From the NCBI RefSeq assembly GCF_002139915.1, contig NZ_CP018788.1, positions 1,529,986 to 1,593,985 on the forward strand: 64,000 nucleotides of DNA, given 5' to 3'. Below are positions 1-9,769 of the stretch, piece after piece; within the stretch, counting starts at the first letter, position 1, and each line of letters opens with the position of its first letter. The notes beneath the pieces are model-generated. The model ran no database searches and was not told where the DNA came from. It was given only the letters and a program-made list of their open reading frames with translations. The stretch comes from Campylobacter devanensis (GTDB lineage Bacteria > Campylobacterota > Campylobacteria > Campylobacterales > Campylobacteraceae). Both the position numbers and the translations under genes were made by a program.

Positions 1-349
1 TTGAATTAGCCAACACTCCAAATGCTGCAGTATTTAGCGCATCTCCAGCTAAGATTGCAGTAACCTCATCATATTTTACATGCAAGGTTGGCACACCACG
101 GCGAAGATTAGCATTATCCATCGCTGGAAGATCATCGTGGATGAGCGAATATGTATGCAAAAGCTCCACAGCTAAAGCTGCTGCATATGGATCGCACAAT
201 GGATTAATGGCCTTTGCAGTGCCTATAACTAATTGGGCACGAAAATGCTTTCCTCCAGCTTTTAAAACCCAAGCAAGAGCTTCATTAAAATGCGGATGAA
301 AACTCTCTACGCTAGGCAAATTTGATTCTAGATACTCTAGAAAGCTCAT
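1..349 (-). CDS. ispA: Polyprenyl (farnesyl/geranyl) diphosphate synthase, N-terminal part
   Basis: This makes isoprenyl diphosphates from IPP and DMAPP for quinone and lipid-carrier synthesis. Only the first ~116 codons are inside the window; the gene continues past base 1. The translation begins MSFLEYLESNLPS and contains GGKHFRAQL and the first aspartate-rich motif in HDDLPAMDN, which binds the Mg-diphosphate of the allylic substrate. The ATG at 349 overlaps the stop of the PDZ-protein gene by 4 bases (ATGA), so the two are translationally coupled. The short D-D-x-x-D spacing suits a short-chain (C10-C20) enzyme. Confidence 0.93.
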   Translation of the reverse strand, partial: MSFLEYLESNLPSVESFHPHFNEALAWVLKAGGKHFRAQLVIGTAKAINPLCDPYAAALAVELLHTYSLIHDDLPAMDNANLRRGVPTLHVKYDEVTAILAGDALNTAAFGVLANS

Positions 350-1416
350 CTATTTACTCGCACAAAAAACTGAAAATCATCTCTAGAAACTAAAATATAT
401 ACTAATCCACTTTTATTTTTCATTAACTCATCTATTTTAGAAATACTTTTAATTGCTACGCCATCAATTTGCATAATCTTATCACCAGCTTTTAGTCCTA
501 ATTTTGCAGCTTTTGAATTAGCCTTAATGCTTGTAATAACTAATGATTTATTAAAGCTAGCACCAAATTCAGATGAAAATTTAGACTTTGGCTGTGTTTT
601 TTTAATTGCAGTTTTATTGCTCTCAGCTTCTTTTATATCTAAATTTTTAACTGTAATATTTGCCATTTTTACATCGTAGCTTAGTGGTTTTCCATCACGC
701 TTTATCTCAAATTTAAGCACCGAACCCTTATCGGCAAATAGCACCATCTCATTTATTTCTCTTAAATTTTTTGGCGTTTTGCCATTTACTGAGACGACTA
801 TATCAGAGCTTTTAAGCTCCTTGCCTGAACCAAATGGATTTACACTTTGAACTTTTATAGTAGCATTATCTTCGCTAAATTTAACTCCAATATCACCATA
901 ATACACATCGTCATATCGCATAAAATGCTTTAAATATCTATTTGGAATAAATTTATCATCGCCTAGGCTAATTCCTACCATTGAAGCGCAATCGCATACT
1001 AGCATTCCAACCTTACCTGTTTTAAAGCTAAGCTCATCAAATTGACCTAATTCACTACCAAAACTCTTAATATGCCCCATATTTGTAATGTTTTCTTGTA
1101 GCGTCATAACCCACATATCTTGCTTACTATCGAGCTCATCAAGCATAAATGCACCACGCAAAGAAAACCCTGGTCTAACCAAATATAGCCCTAAATATGG
1201 GTCAAATTTAATATAATCCTTTTTATTTAGTGGATTTGCCTTATCATAAACAACAGCAGCATATTCACCATTTAAAGAGATTGCTGTTTGATCTTTGTAG
1301 TTAAACTGCGACTCACGCATTTTATCATAAATCGCCGTTCTATCAGCGATTGTCGGCTCTGGGGCGGCATGCAAAATCGCCCCAACCACTAAAATAGCAG
1401 CCAAAATCTTTCTCAC
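346..1416 (-). CDS. Exported PDZ-domain protein
   Basis: A 356-residue protein of unknown function with an N-terminal signal peptide (MRKILAAILVVGAILHAAP). Two PDZ-like segments are visible, at about residues 200-255 (SSDIVVSVNGKTP) and 290-350 (GLKAGDKIMQIDGVAI). A CDC motif near residue 142 could form a disulphide or bind metal. No protease catalytic triad is apparent, so it is probably a periplasmic scaffold or chaperone rather than a DegP/HtrA protease. It overlaps the YbaB-like gene upstream and ispA downstream by 4 bases each. A protein of this kind sits beside ispA in other campylobacters. Confidence 0.8.
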   Translation of the reverse strand: MRKILAAILVVGAILHAAPEPTIADRTAIYDKMRESQFNYKDQTAISLNGEYAAVVYDKANPLNKKDYIKFDPYLGLYLVRPGFSLRGAFMLDELDSKQDMWVMTLQENITNMGHIKSFGSELGQFDELSFKTGKVGMLVCDCASMVGISLGDDKFIPNRYLKHFMRYDDVYYGDIGVKFSEDNATIKVQSVNPFGSGKELKSSDIVVSVNGKTPKNLREINEMVLFADKGSVLKFEIKRDGKPLSYDVKMANITVKNLDIKEAESNKTAIKKTQPKSKFSSEFGASFNKSLVITSIKANSKAAKLGLKAGDKIMQIDGVAIKSISKIDELMKNKSGLVYILVSRDDFQFFVRVNR

Positions 1417-1721
1417 CTTATACCTCCAAAACCGCCAAGTAAAGATGCGGCTGCATTTTGCTTTTCATCGTTAGCTAGTTTAATAGCATCATTCACGGCT
1501 GAAATTAGCAAAATTTGCAAGCTATCCTTATCTTCAAGCAAGGAATCATCTATGCAAATATCTAGAATTTCGGCCTTGCCATTAATCTTAACACTAATTA
1601 ATCCACCGCCTGATTTACTCTCAAACTCTTTTGCGGCAATCTGCGCCTCAAATTCGCTTGCTTTTTGCTGGGCTTGAGCCAACATTTCACCCATTTTTGA
1701 AAAATCAAAATCCTTAAACAT
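1413..1721 (-). CDS. YbaB/EbfC-family nucleoid-associated protein
   Basis: A 102-residue small DNA-binding protein of the YbaB/EbfC family, which forms dimers that bind DNA without strong specificity and influence nucleoid structure and expression. The family pattern is visible: an N-terminal helix rich in Q/K/A (MLAQAQQKASEFEAQ), a central strand region (GGGLISVKINGKAEI) and a C-terminal helical tail. Its stop overlaps the start of the PDZ gene (ATGA). It is the first gene of the YbaB-PDZ-ispA run; the 55-base gap up to panD may hold its promoter. Confidence 0.88.
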   Translation of the reverse strand: MFKDFDFSKMGEMLAQAQQKASEFEAQIAAKEFESKSGGGLISVKINGKAEILDICIDDSLLEDKDSLQILLISAVNDAIKLANDEKQNAAASLLGGFGGIR

Positions 1722-1776
1722 ATTTAACCTTTAAATTTTGGCGATTATAACAAATGAGCCATTAAATTTGGCTTTT

Positions 1777-2124
1777 TTAGTCATCTATTTTATTATTTGA
1801 ATCTACATGAACAATAGTTGGTTTAAATTTTTTAGCCTTTTTTACACTCATTGTAGCATAACTAACTATTATAATAATATCACCTATACAAACCTTTCTA
1901 GCAGCTGCTCCATTTAAACATATTTCGCCCTCTTTTTCCCCTTTTATTACATAAGTTGCAAATCTCTCACCATTATTTACATCTAAGATTTCAACCTTTT
2001 GAAATTCGATTAAATTTGCAGCCTTCATCAGATTTTCATCAATTGTAATAGAGCCTACATAGTTTAAATTTGCATCAGTTACTGTGGCTCTGTGAATTTT
2101 GCTAGCTAGCATCTGTATTTTCAT
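1777..2124 (-). CDS. panD: Aspartate 1-decarboxylase
   Basis: This pyruvoyl enzyme converts L-aspartate to beta-alanine for pantothenate and coenzyme A synthesis. The self-cleavage site is visible as G24-S25 in YVGSITID; S25 becomes the pyruvoyl group. The length of 115 aa matches the family, and the C-terminal [10 protein letters not shown] segment is typical. It lies 2 bases downstream of murE, so it is translated from the murE transcript. panC and panB are not in the window. Confidence 0.96.
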   Translation of the reverse strand: MKIQMLASKIHRATVTDANLNYVGSITIDENLMKAANLIEFQKVEILDVNNGERFATYVIKGEKEGEICLNGAAARKVCIGDIIIIVSYATMSVKKAKKFKPTIVHVDSNNKIDD

Positions 2125-2126
2125 TT

Positions 2127-3398
2127 TTATCCTTTATTGCTTAATATTTCTTTTACTATTTTTTGATCGCTAAATGGATACTTTATCCCATTTATCTCTT
2201 GATAATCCTCATCTCCTTTACCTAAAATGAGTAAAACTTCGCCATTTTGTATATCTATTGCCCTTTTAATGGCCTCTTTACGATCGGTAATTTTAATGGT
2301 ATTTGGCGGCATTTTAGAAGCAACTTGTTCTATTATTGAATTTGGATCTTCGCTACGAGGGTTATCGCTTGTTACGATTGCAACCTTAGCATATTTCGCA
2401 ACTATTTGTCCCATTATAGCTCGCTTACTTTTATCTCTATCACCACCAGCACCAAAGACTACTATCAACTCTCTTTCTGTTATGGAGCTTAAAACTTTTT
2501 CTATCCCATCTGGTGTATGTGCAAAATCTACAATAATATCAGGAGATACTATCTCCATTCTACCAGCTACTCCACTAAAGCCTTTTAAAGCATTGCAAAT
2601 AGATTGAAGGTCTAAATTTAGCAACTTCTTGCTTGCAGCAATAACGCCAAGAGCGTTATAGAGATTAAATTTACCATGCAAATTTAGGCTTAAATTTGCT
2701 ATTTCGCTCTTGCTTTGTATAGTTGATATTATGCCATCTTTTAACTCAAAATTACTAGCGATTATGTTGCCGTTTTTTAATGAGTAGGTAAGTGCATTTA
2801 AAGCATTATAGCTAATATTTTTATCGTCGCAATTTATAATTTTATCGCTTGAATCTGATAAAAAGCTTGATTTAACTCTAGCGTACTCATCAAAGCTTTT
2901 ATGAAAATCTAAATGGTCTTGACTTAAATTCGTAAAAATTTTTAAAGCAAATTCTAGCCCTTCAATACGATTTTGCGCTATAGCATGAGAGCTAACCTCC
3001 ATTATAAAATATTTACAATCACATTCAACTGCTTCTTTTATATAGCTTAGAGTCTCTAGAATTTGACTAGTTGTCAACCCTTTTTTAGCAATCTGCCTAC
3101 CATCTACAAATGATCCACATGTCCCACTAATAGCACATTTATAGCCCAAATTTGAGAGGGTATGAGCAAGTAAAAACGCCGTTGTAGTCTTGCCATTTGT
3201 ACCTGTAATTCCAATAATTTTTATACGTTCTTTAAGTCCTAAAATCTCTATAGCTTGTCGTGGGCTAATTAGTTTTGCTCCAGCATCTAGCGCATCATCT
3301 GCATATTTTGAATTTGAATTAGTAACTACAAAATAAGCCCCAGTCGTAACATCATTAGAATTATCAGTTAAAAATCCATTATTTAAGGCTATTTTCAT
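2127..3398 (-). CDS. murE: UDP-MurNAc-L-Ala-D-Glu:meso-diaminopimelate ligase
   Basis: Cytoplasmic Mur ligase adding meso-DAP to the peptidoglycan stem peptide. The ATP-binding P-loop GTNGKTTT is at residues 66-73, the central-domain motif [11 protein letters not shown] follows, and the C-terminal DNPRSEDP is the meso-DAP recognition motif that separates this from lysine-adding MurE. At 423 aa it is shorter than the E. coli enzyme (~495), mainly in the N-terminal UDP-binding domain, as is usual in campylobacters. It overlaps the upstream TPR-like gene by 20 bases and is followed by panD after 2 bases. Confidence 0.96.
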   Translation of the reverse strand: MKIALNNGFLTDNSNDVTTGAYFVVTNSNSKYADDALDAGAKLISPRQAIEILGLKERIKIIGITGTNGKTTTAFLLAHTLSNLGYKCAISGTCGSFVDGRQIAKKGLTTSQILETLSYIKEAVECDCKYFIMEVSSHAIAQNRIEGLEFALKIFTNLSQDHLDFHKSFDEYARVKSSFLSDSSDKIINCDDKNISYNALNALTYSLKNGNIIASNFELKDGIISTIQSKSEIANLSLNLHGKFNLYNALGVIAASKKLLNLDLQSICNALKGFSGVAGRMEIVSPDIIVDFAHTPDGIEKVLSSITERELIVVFGAGGDRDKSKRAIMGQIVAKYAKVAIVTSDNPRSEDPNSIIEQVASKMPPNTIKITDRKEAIKRAIDIQNGEVLLILGKGDEDYQEINGIKYPFSDQKIVKEILSNKG

Positions 3399-3924
3399 CT
3401 TTATCCTTAATCTTTTCTAGCATAATTGCTAAGCGCTCATCTCCTGCAAACATCTTAGTTGAACCCTCTAAATACTTTAGTCCAATCTCCGTAAATCCAT
3501 TATCTACAAGGAAATTTACCAGCTCAAAAAGCTCATCTTTATGCATAATTATGATTTTAGTTGAAAATAAAATGCTCTCAAATAGACTTTTAAAATTATT
3601 TTCATTTAACAAATTTTTAAAATCAGCATAAGTAATAGCATTTTGGCTTTCAATCTCCATATTGCTCTCTTGGGCTGAGCTTTGCATAATCTCAATCATC
3701 TCATTAAATATTTGCGTATTGTCATCTTGAGCTGGATCAAAGTATATTGCAAAGAGCGAGAAAGCATCATTTGGATTATCCTTTGCTATATCGCAAAACT
3801 CAATAAATGCAAGCAACTCATCGCTTGGCAATTTATTATACGCCATGCTAAGGCTTATTTTAGCTAGCTCAAATTGACCTTGCTTAAATAATTTTATCGC
3901 AATTTCTTTGTAATTTTGCTCCAT
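3379..3924 (-). CDS. TPR-like hypothetical protein
   Basis: A 181-residue soluble protein, mostly helical. The first 45 residues (EIAIKLFKQGQFELAKISLS, then KLPSDELLAFIEF) resemble a tetratricopeptide helix pair; the rest is acidic and helical with no catalytic motif. There is no signal peptide. Its last 20 bases overlap the start of murE, so it is the promoter-proximal gene of the murE-panD unit. A similar small protein precedes murE in other Campylobacter genomes, but its function is not established. Confidence 0.7.
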   Translation of the reverse strand: MEQNYKEIAIKLFKQGQFELAKISLSMAYNKLPSDELLAFIEFCDIAKDNPNDAFSLFAIYFDPAQDDNTQIFNEMIEIMQSSAQESNMEIESQNAITYADFKNLLNENNFKSLFESILFSTKIIIMHKDELFELVNFLVDNGFTEIGLKYLEGSTKMFAGDERLAIMLEKIKDKDENSLK

Positions 3925-3982
3925 CTATTCCCCTGGATATAGCATAAATTTAAAAAAATTTTGACTAATTATACACAAAATA

Positions 3983-4137
3983 TAAAAAATTTAGATTAAA
4001 TAGAGCCTATTTTTAGGCTCTATTAATAGAATTTATAAGTAGTTCTAAAGTTTGTGCTATAGATTTTATCATCGCTATTTATATCATCTCCTAGGTTTAA
4101 ATTTTAACTTAGATTTTAGTTGCATTAGTAGATGCTA
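3983..4137. repeat. Left copy of an imperfect ~150-bp direct repeat flanking nifU
   Basis: This block closely resembles 4589-4733. Both copies contain, in the same order, an A-rich leader, a GAGCCTA hairpin, and the codons for the last ~30 residues of an autotransporter beta-barrel, with scattered substitutions and small gaps. nifU lies between the copies. The right copy is the end of a full-length gene; the left copy belongs to a remnant. Confidence 0.85.
3999..4024 (-). terminator. Terminator hairpin behind the autotransporter remnant
   Basis: A perfect inverted repeat (TAGAGCCTA / TAGGCTCTA, extended by 2 A-T pairs) with a 4-base loop. On the minus strand it is followed by an AT-rich run. 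It is duplicated, with substitutions, at 4609-4626. Confidence 0.7.
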
Positions 4138-4177
4138 TAACCACACACGCCAAAAGAGATAATTCAAAATTTACCAT
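4024..4177 (-). pseudogene. Deletion remnant of an autotransporter (signal peptide joined to barrel end)
   Basis: A minus-strand ATG at 4177 encodes a signal-peptide-like leader (MVNFELSLLACVVIAS) running into an early stop. Just downstream, in another frame, lie the final strands of an autotransporter barrel (LNLGDDINSDDKIYS). These match the C-terminus of the large autotransporter at 4633-7232. Passenger and most of the barrel are gone, as expected from a large internal deletion plus small indels. It fills the otherwise empty stretch between the TPR-like gene and nifU. Confidence 0.75.
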
Positions 4178-4274
4178 TTTCACTGCTTAAGACTAAAAAT
4201 ACAGCAAAATCCTCCACTATCTTTTATAAAATATAATAAATTTTATCTGAATTTAGTTTGAAACATGTAAGATT

Positions 4275-4550
4275 TTACATCTTTGATATATCAAATTCTT
4301 GACCGATTGGAATATTTACTACTGTCAATTCTGGATGAATATCGTTGCGAATCTGCTTTTCAATCCCAAATTTAAGCGTCTGACCACTTGCAGCACAGCC
4401 GTTACAATGTCCTATTAATTGCACATAAACAACTCCATTTTTAATCCCTAAAAGCTTCATACCGCCACCATCACGCTCAAGCATAGGCATTACAACTTTA
4501 AGGCTCTCTAAAATTGGCTCATATAGCTCCTCATCGCTAAATGGTATCAT
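4275..4550 (-). CDS. NifU-like C-terminal domain Fe-S scaffold protein
   Basis: A 91-residue protein consisting only of the NifU C-terminal (Nfu) domain, which carries a 4Fe-4S cluster for transfer to target proteins. The cluster motif is CNGC (C49, C52) in GHCNGCAASGQTLK, and the LERDGGGMKLL segment is characteristic. It stands alone between the two autotransporter repeats. Recombination between those repeats would delete it. Confidence 0.92.
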   Translation of the reverse strand: MIPFSDEELYEPILESLKVVMPMLERDGGGMKLLGIKNGVVYVQLIGHCNGCAASGQTLKFGIEKQIRNDIHPELTVVNIPIGQEFDISKM

Positions 4551-4588
4551 TATTATCCTTTTGTATTTTTAATAATTATATAGCAGTA

Positions 4589-4733
4589 TAAAAAATTTAG
4601 ATTAAATGGAGCCTATTTCTAGGCTCGAGTTATTAGAATTTATAAGCAGCTCCAAAACTTGTGCTATAGATTTTATCATCGCTATTTACATCGGCTCCTA
4701 GGTTTAAATTTATACTTAGATTTTTAGTTGCAT
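4589..4733. repeat. Right copy of the imperfect direct repeat flanking nifU
   Basis: Corresponds to 3983-4137 (see there). This copy covers the terminator and the last codons of the full-length autotransporter gene. Confidence 0.85.
4609..4626 (-). terminator. Terminator hairpin of the autotransporter gene
   Basis: A 7-bp stem (GAGCCTA / TAGGCTC) with a 4-base loop just past the autotransporter stop at 4633, followed on the minus strand by an AT-rich run ending in T-tracts. It is a diverged copy of the hairpin at 3999-4024. Confidence 0.7.
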
Positions 4734-7232
4734 TATATGCGATTCCAGTATCAATTGCAAAATTTGTATGTTTTTTATCATTGCCTTTGATATTAAATCC
4801 AGCGCTTGAACCTGCAAATGAGCTTCTAGTAAATCCTTCATCATTGATTAAATCTCTTTTGATTTTAGCATTAGCATATATTGAAATTTCATCAAAGTTT
4901 TTAACCATTTCAAGACCTAGTTTAGCTTTTAAATTCTTAACTGTATTGCTCTGTATTTTTTGAAAGTCTGCTCCGGTTTCATCTTTTAGAGTGTAGTTTT
5001 GAGTTTTAGAATATAGATAATCTGCTCCAATATATGGTTTAATGCTTGCATTATCATTGATAGCAAATCTATAACCATAATCTAATCCTAAAGCAATATA
5101 TGATGAGTTAAAATTAGACTGCAATATTTTATTTATCCCAAAGATATTTTGAGTATAGCTTAAATCATTTTTACCATAACCTCCAGCTATATTAAAGCCA
5201 AATTCATTATTATCTAAAAAATATCTAGAATAAAGGCCAAGTTCATAGACATCGCTATCAAGCTTGATATTTTCAGTTTTGGAATTTGTATATGAGAAGT
5301 AACCACCAATTAGCAAGTCATCTATCATTCTATCATAGCCTAAAATTGCGCCATAGATTTTTGGATTTGTGCCATCTTTAAAGTCGCCTTTAGCACCTAG
5401 GGCATTTAGATAAAATGAGTTTTGATACGCAGCCATCTCATCAGCCATCATTGAAAGAAGCACACCGCTACTAACATCAGCAAATTTTTGCCCCTCAAGA
5501 GATTCGATGAAATTTGCAAGTTGGCTCGCATTTGAGCGAGTTGTAACATTTGAAATTCTTTTGCCTACTTCATTTTTTGTAGCCAAGTTAAATGTATTTA
5601 TCAAATTTGAAGTAGCATTTATAGAGTCTTGCGAGTTCTTTTGAATAGCTTTGGCGGTTTTAGATATTATTTGAGCAGCTTCTTGATTGCCCTGTGCAGC
5701 TTGAGCAGCTAGCTTTATGCCCTCAGTTGCTATTACACCATTGCCTTTAGTATCTTCTATAGTAAATAGCGATGTGATAATATCTAAGTCTTGGGCGGTT
5801 AGATTTATGCCTAATGCTTGAGCAGATTGAGCTATAAAATCGATTTTATCGTTAATTGGTTTGTTTTGCATATCATTAGACATTAAAATTTGGACTAATA
5901 GCTTTTTGCCATCTCCACTTAAATTTAAAGTAGCATCAATTATATTTTGGTCATATTTTACGAAACCATCTTCATTTGCATCCTGATTATTTGGGTCAAA
6001 ATACATTGCATAGATATTTTCATCGGTTACTTTATTTTCTATCGCTTCTTTACTCTCTAAAAATACTACCTGATTTAAATTTGATATATCGCCACTTGTT
6101 GCATAGATTCCAATCTCTGTAGTATCCCCTAAAGTTGTTTTACCTTCAACTGTGATTTTAGGGGCATTATCTGCACTCGCTCCATAATAGATTACGCCAT
6201 GATTTTCAAAGTCTCCTTTGACATTAATTGCTGAACCATTATCTAGTATAATTATACTTTTTTCAGCTCCATTTTTTATTGTAAATTTATCATTAAACAG
6301 CACTTTAGAGCCATTTTGAACAACAAGAGCAGAGTCAGTAAGATCAGCCACGCCGCCAACATTTAATGTACTACTATTTTTAAGAAGCATAGCACTATCA
6401 ATAAGAGTTAATTTATCTTTGAAATTTGCATTTGAGCTATTATTTAACTCTGTATCGGAATTATTAAAATTTACCTCACCTGCAACATTTAAATTTGATT
6501 TAGCAATCTTAATAGCGCCATCATTTACAACAAATTCACTATTTATAAATTCTATAGTACCAGAATTTTTTACGGTTAGCGCACCTTTAATTGCAGTATT
6601 TGAGTTATCTTTAACAATAAGATGCGTTCCTTCAAATATTGCATTTTTATCAATCTCTAGTTTACTATCATTAACAACATATATTTTACTTCCATAATCT
6701 ACAAGATTATCAATTTTAGCAGTAGAGCCATGATTTATTAAAGCATCTGTATCGTAAAATGTCGCTTCTCCCTTGATATCTAAAGTACTATTATCAAGTA
6801 ATAGACTTCCTCCGCTAAAATCATTATCTTGTTCAATTACAGGCCATGAAAGATCGCCATCCATTATGTCTAGTTTTTCATTGAAAACTACAGTCGAATT
6901 ATTAATAATATGAAGATATGGATGTTCTATAAACACTTCATTTTCAAAAATTGCATTTGAATTATTTTTAATGCTTATACCAGCTTGAAAAAAGGATGGA
7001 ACCCTAGATATTAGCTTTCCATTGTTATCTACATTAATACTTGCATTTGTGGTAGTACCTGTTATAATTTTTGTTTCTTTGTTAATGTCAACAGACTGAA
7101 AGTAACCAATATTATCCCAATAATCTCCCAGTTCTATTATTGGTATGTTATTTAAATCTCCAGCAACTAACTGTTGCACCCCCCCCCAACAAGAATCGCA
7201 CACGCAAGTGCGGATAACTTAATCTTTGCCAA
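4633..7232 (-). CDS. Phase-variable autotransporter (type V secretion), OFF in this sequence
   Basis: A surface-exposed autotransporter of about 866 aa when in frame. The passenger is a long repetitive beta-helix with repeated N-S/T-x-L-x-V and G-x-x-x-F units (about residues 30-350). The C-terminal ~270 residues form the outer-membrane barrel, ending in AAYKF with the terminal Phe needed for Bam insertion. The well-placed start is the TTG at 7232: AGGAG lies 6 bases before it and it opens a signal peptide (MAKIKLSALACAILVGGG). A run of nine G (7179-7187) then shifts this frame into a TAG. The long frame has only a GTG at 7203 and is closed by TAA a few codons upstream. Ten or seven G would join leader and passenger. 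Confidence 0.85.
7179..7187 (-). repeat. Poly-G(9) contingency tract in the autotransporter leader
   Basis: Nine C on the plus strand (nine G on the coding strand) at the end of the signal-peptide codons. Slipped-strand mispairing here would switch the gene on and off. Nine is out of frame; 10 or 7 is in frame. Confidence 0.85.
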
Positions 7233-7368
7233 ATTGCACTCCTTAATTTTAAAATAAAGATTAAATTATATCATAAATTCACTAGCTTTATAGCTAAAGA
7301 AAATATATTAACCCGGCCTTAATACTACAATGCTAATGAATAGGCTAGGGATTTATGCAAAATTAGAA

Positions 7369-8310
7369 TTATTGCTTAATTATTGTAATTCTACCATCTA
7401 TTATTGGGGTTATTTTGGTTTTTTGGCTTTTGATGTAGTCTATTACCGCTTGACTAAGTAGCACTGAATTATCAAATATTTCTAAATTGCTAAATATATC
7501 TTTATAGCGCGGATCGCTATAAATCACATAATCATTAGTCGCTAAGTAGTAGGTGCGATTTATATCTATGGGAGCTTAATTTAATTTAAGATTTAAAAGT
7601 TTGCTATTTTTTTTCATCTTTTTCATACAAAATAGTATGAGAAACAGCCGAAGATACTTGCATAAATGATCCGCTTCCTTGTGACACTTTAGCAACTGCA
7701 TCAAAAAGCTCTAAAAGAGTTTTACCATCGATTTTTACCACATATATATTATTTTTATATGGCAATGCTGTAAGGATATGCTCTTTTTATCTCTCCTTTT
7801 GGTAGTCCAAAGCGTATACCTCCACCATTCATCATAGCAAAATCTACACTAATATTACGATCTTTTAGATATCCAACTACACTATCACAGACAAGATTGC
7901 CTATGGCACTCTCTTGGTAGCGGGTTATATTGTTTTTAAACTCAAATTTATCACTAGAGACGCCGATAACTTCGTTTAAGCTTTGGTTTGCCTATTTTAT
8001 ATATGGCTTTAAAATTTTAGAAATTTAGGATCGGCAACAAACTCTTGCTCTGTAATGGCTGTATCTTTCCATTGTATATCAACTAGTTTTTTATCTTTTA
8101 TTATTTTGCCTACATATTTACCCCATTCATTTGCTGAAACTATAGCGGTTTGATTAACATATAATGGAGTTTGAAATTTGGTAAGTATCTTTTAGAATTT
8201 TTATATATTTTTTAGCACTACTTATCTCATTTTTAAATATCAATTCAGAGCCTAGAGATGAACTTGACTTGGTTTGTAGAGCAGATATTATAAATATAAC
8301 CCCATTTGAT
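7369..8310 (-). pseudogene. 5'-nucleotidase (UshA-like) pseudogene
   Basis: The minus strand encodes recognisable pieces of a periplasmic 5'-nucleotidase in changing frames. They include the end of the metallophosphatase domain (VSANEWGKYVGKII), the C-terminal substrate-binding domain (RYQESAIGNLVCDSVV, then FAMMNGGGIRFGLPKG), then LPYKNNIYVVKIDGKTL and QGSGSFMQVSS, and a final block ending IDGRITIIKQ and a stop. At least two frameshifts and several stops interrupt it, and the catalytic N-terminal half is missing. The remainder between 7233 and 8384 holds nothing else I can identify. Confidence 0.85.
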
Positions 8311-8356
8311 TTTTAAAATGTATGGTTTGTAAATTTAGAATACTTAATTAAGCAAC

Positions 8357-8378
8357 TTGCTAGGATCTCTCCTAGCAA
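8357..8378 (-). terminator. Terminator-like hairpin at the end of the ribosomal superoperon
   Basis: A 9-bp perfect stem (TTGCTAGGA / TCCTAGCAA) with a 4-base loop, just downstream of the rplQ stop at 8385. The following T-run is weak, so this may be only part of the termination signal. Confidence 0.6.
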
Positions 8379-8384
8379 ATAATT

Positions 8385-8741
8385 TTATTCAGATACTAGC
8401 TCGATATAAGCCATTTCAGCTGCGTCACCTTTTCTGGTGCGTGTTTTGATAATTCTAGTGTAGCCACCATTTCTATTTGCATATTTTGGTGCGATTTGAG
8501 TAACTAATTTGTTAGTAGCTTCTTTATCTTGTAAAGATGCAAATACAAATTTATGAGCGTTAAAATCGCCTTTTCTAGCTCTTGTAATTAATTTTTCTAC
8601 GTAGCTTCTTAGCTCTTTTGCTTTTGGCAGTGTAGTTTCAATTCTACCAGCCTTAACGATTGCGATCGTAAGGTTTTTAAGCAAAGCAGCACGGTGAGAG
8701 CTAGTGCGGCCTAGTTTTCTATATCCGTGATTGTGTCTCAT
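8385..8741 (-). CDS. rplQ: 50S ribosomal protein L17
   Basis: 118 aa, the standard bacterial L17 length; begins [17 protein letters not shown], the family signature. It is the last gene of the alpha cluster, 16 bases after rpoA, and the last gene of the whole ribosomal run, with a hairpin just after its stop. Confidence 0.98.
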   Translation of the reverse strand: MRHNHGYRKLGRTSSHRAALLKNLTIAIVKAGRIETTLPKAKELRSYVEKLITRARKGDFNAHKFVFASLQDKEATNKLVTQIAPKYANRNGGYTRIIKTRTRKGDAAEMAYIELVSE

Positions 8742-8757
8742 TATCTTTCCTTCGCTT

Positions 8758-9759
8758 TTATGATTTTAACTCAGCTATCTTTTTTCTGAGTGATTCTTTG
8801 CTATCGCCTAGCTTATTCTCGCTAAATGGATAGCCAATTTCAGCCATTACAGCCTTAATCTCATCAAGAGATTTTTTACCTAAATTTTTAAGCTCTTTTA
8901 ACTCGCTCTCTTCCATCAAAGCAAGCTCACCGATAAATTTAATCTCAGCCTTATCTAAGCAGTTAAAACTTCTAGCTGATAGATTTAAATTTTCGATGCT
9001 CTCTAGTAATTTTGAATGCTCACTAGAACCTTGAGATGATGTCATGGCCATATTTACGTCTATACTTAAAATATTATTAAATATTGCCATTTGCTTGTAC
9101 ATAGCCTCAATTGAGTTTTTAAACGCCTCTAAAGGTGACACCTGACCATCAGTAGTTATAGTTAAAACTATTTTTTCATAGTCTGGATTATCCTCAACTA
9201 GGACATTTTCAATCTCATAAACTGCATGTTTAACTGGTGTAAAAAACGCATCAAGAGCGATATAGCCACTCTCTACACTCTCTCTAATCTCTTCACTAGG
9301 AACATAACCGATACCTTTTTCTATTACCAGTGTAAATTTAAGCTCAGCATCTTCATTTATTGTTGCTAGATATGCTTCAGGATTTACTATACTAACGATA
9401 TCGTTACATAAATCAGCACCAGTTATCTCTTTTGGCCCTTTGAAGCTATACTCGATAACTTCATGTTCTGAGTCATTTTTTAGCTTAAATCGTAAATTTT
9501 TGAGATTTATGATAAATAGTGTTACATCTTCTAGCATACCACGCATACTATCGAATTCGTGCGATACGCCCTCGATTTTAACAGCAGTTGGAGCAAATCC
9601 AACTGTACTTGTATAAAGTAGTCTGCGAAGCGGATGAGCTAGAGTAACTGCATAACCAGTTTCAAATGGATATGCTACTATTTTAGCTACATTTTCACTT
9701 ACTGGGATAACCTCTATATCAGTAGGCATGTAAGCTGATGTTGTTATCTTTCTCATCAT
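8758..9759 (-). CDS. rpoA: RNA polymerase alpha subunit
   Basis: A 333-residue alpha subunit. The N-terminal domain (about 1-230) forms the dimer that nucleates core assembly. The C-terminal domain (about 255-333), with the helix-hairpin-helix segment [21 protein letters not shown], contacts UP elements and activators such as the Crp/Fnr proteins encoded in this window. The start with two Met ([12 protein letters not shown]) is ambiguous by one codon. It lies between rpsD and rplQ in the usual alpha-operon order. Confidence 0.98.
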   Translation of the reverse strand: MMRKITTSAYMPTDIEVIPVSENVAKIVAYPFETGYAVTLAHPLRRLLYTSTVGFAPTAVKIEGVSHEFDSMRGMLEDVTLFIINLKNLRFKLKNDSEHEVIEYSFKGPKEITGADLCNDIVSIVNPEAYLATINEDAELKFTLVIEKGIGYVPSEEIRESVESGYIALDAFFTPVKHAVYEIENVLVEDNPDYEKIVLTITTDGQVSPLEAFKNSIEAMYKQMAIFNNILSIDVNMAMTSSQGSSEHSKLLESIENLNLSARSFNCLDKAEIKFIGELALMEESELKELKNLGKKSLDEIKAVMAEIGYPFSENKLGDSKESLRKKIAELKS

Positions 9760-9769
9760 ACTCTCCTTA

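Noticed and set aside
7203..7233. Autotransporter start at the GTG 7203
   Set aside because: It has no ribosome-binding site, lies inside the leader codons, and gives no signal peptide; the TTG at 7232 has both.
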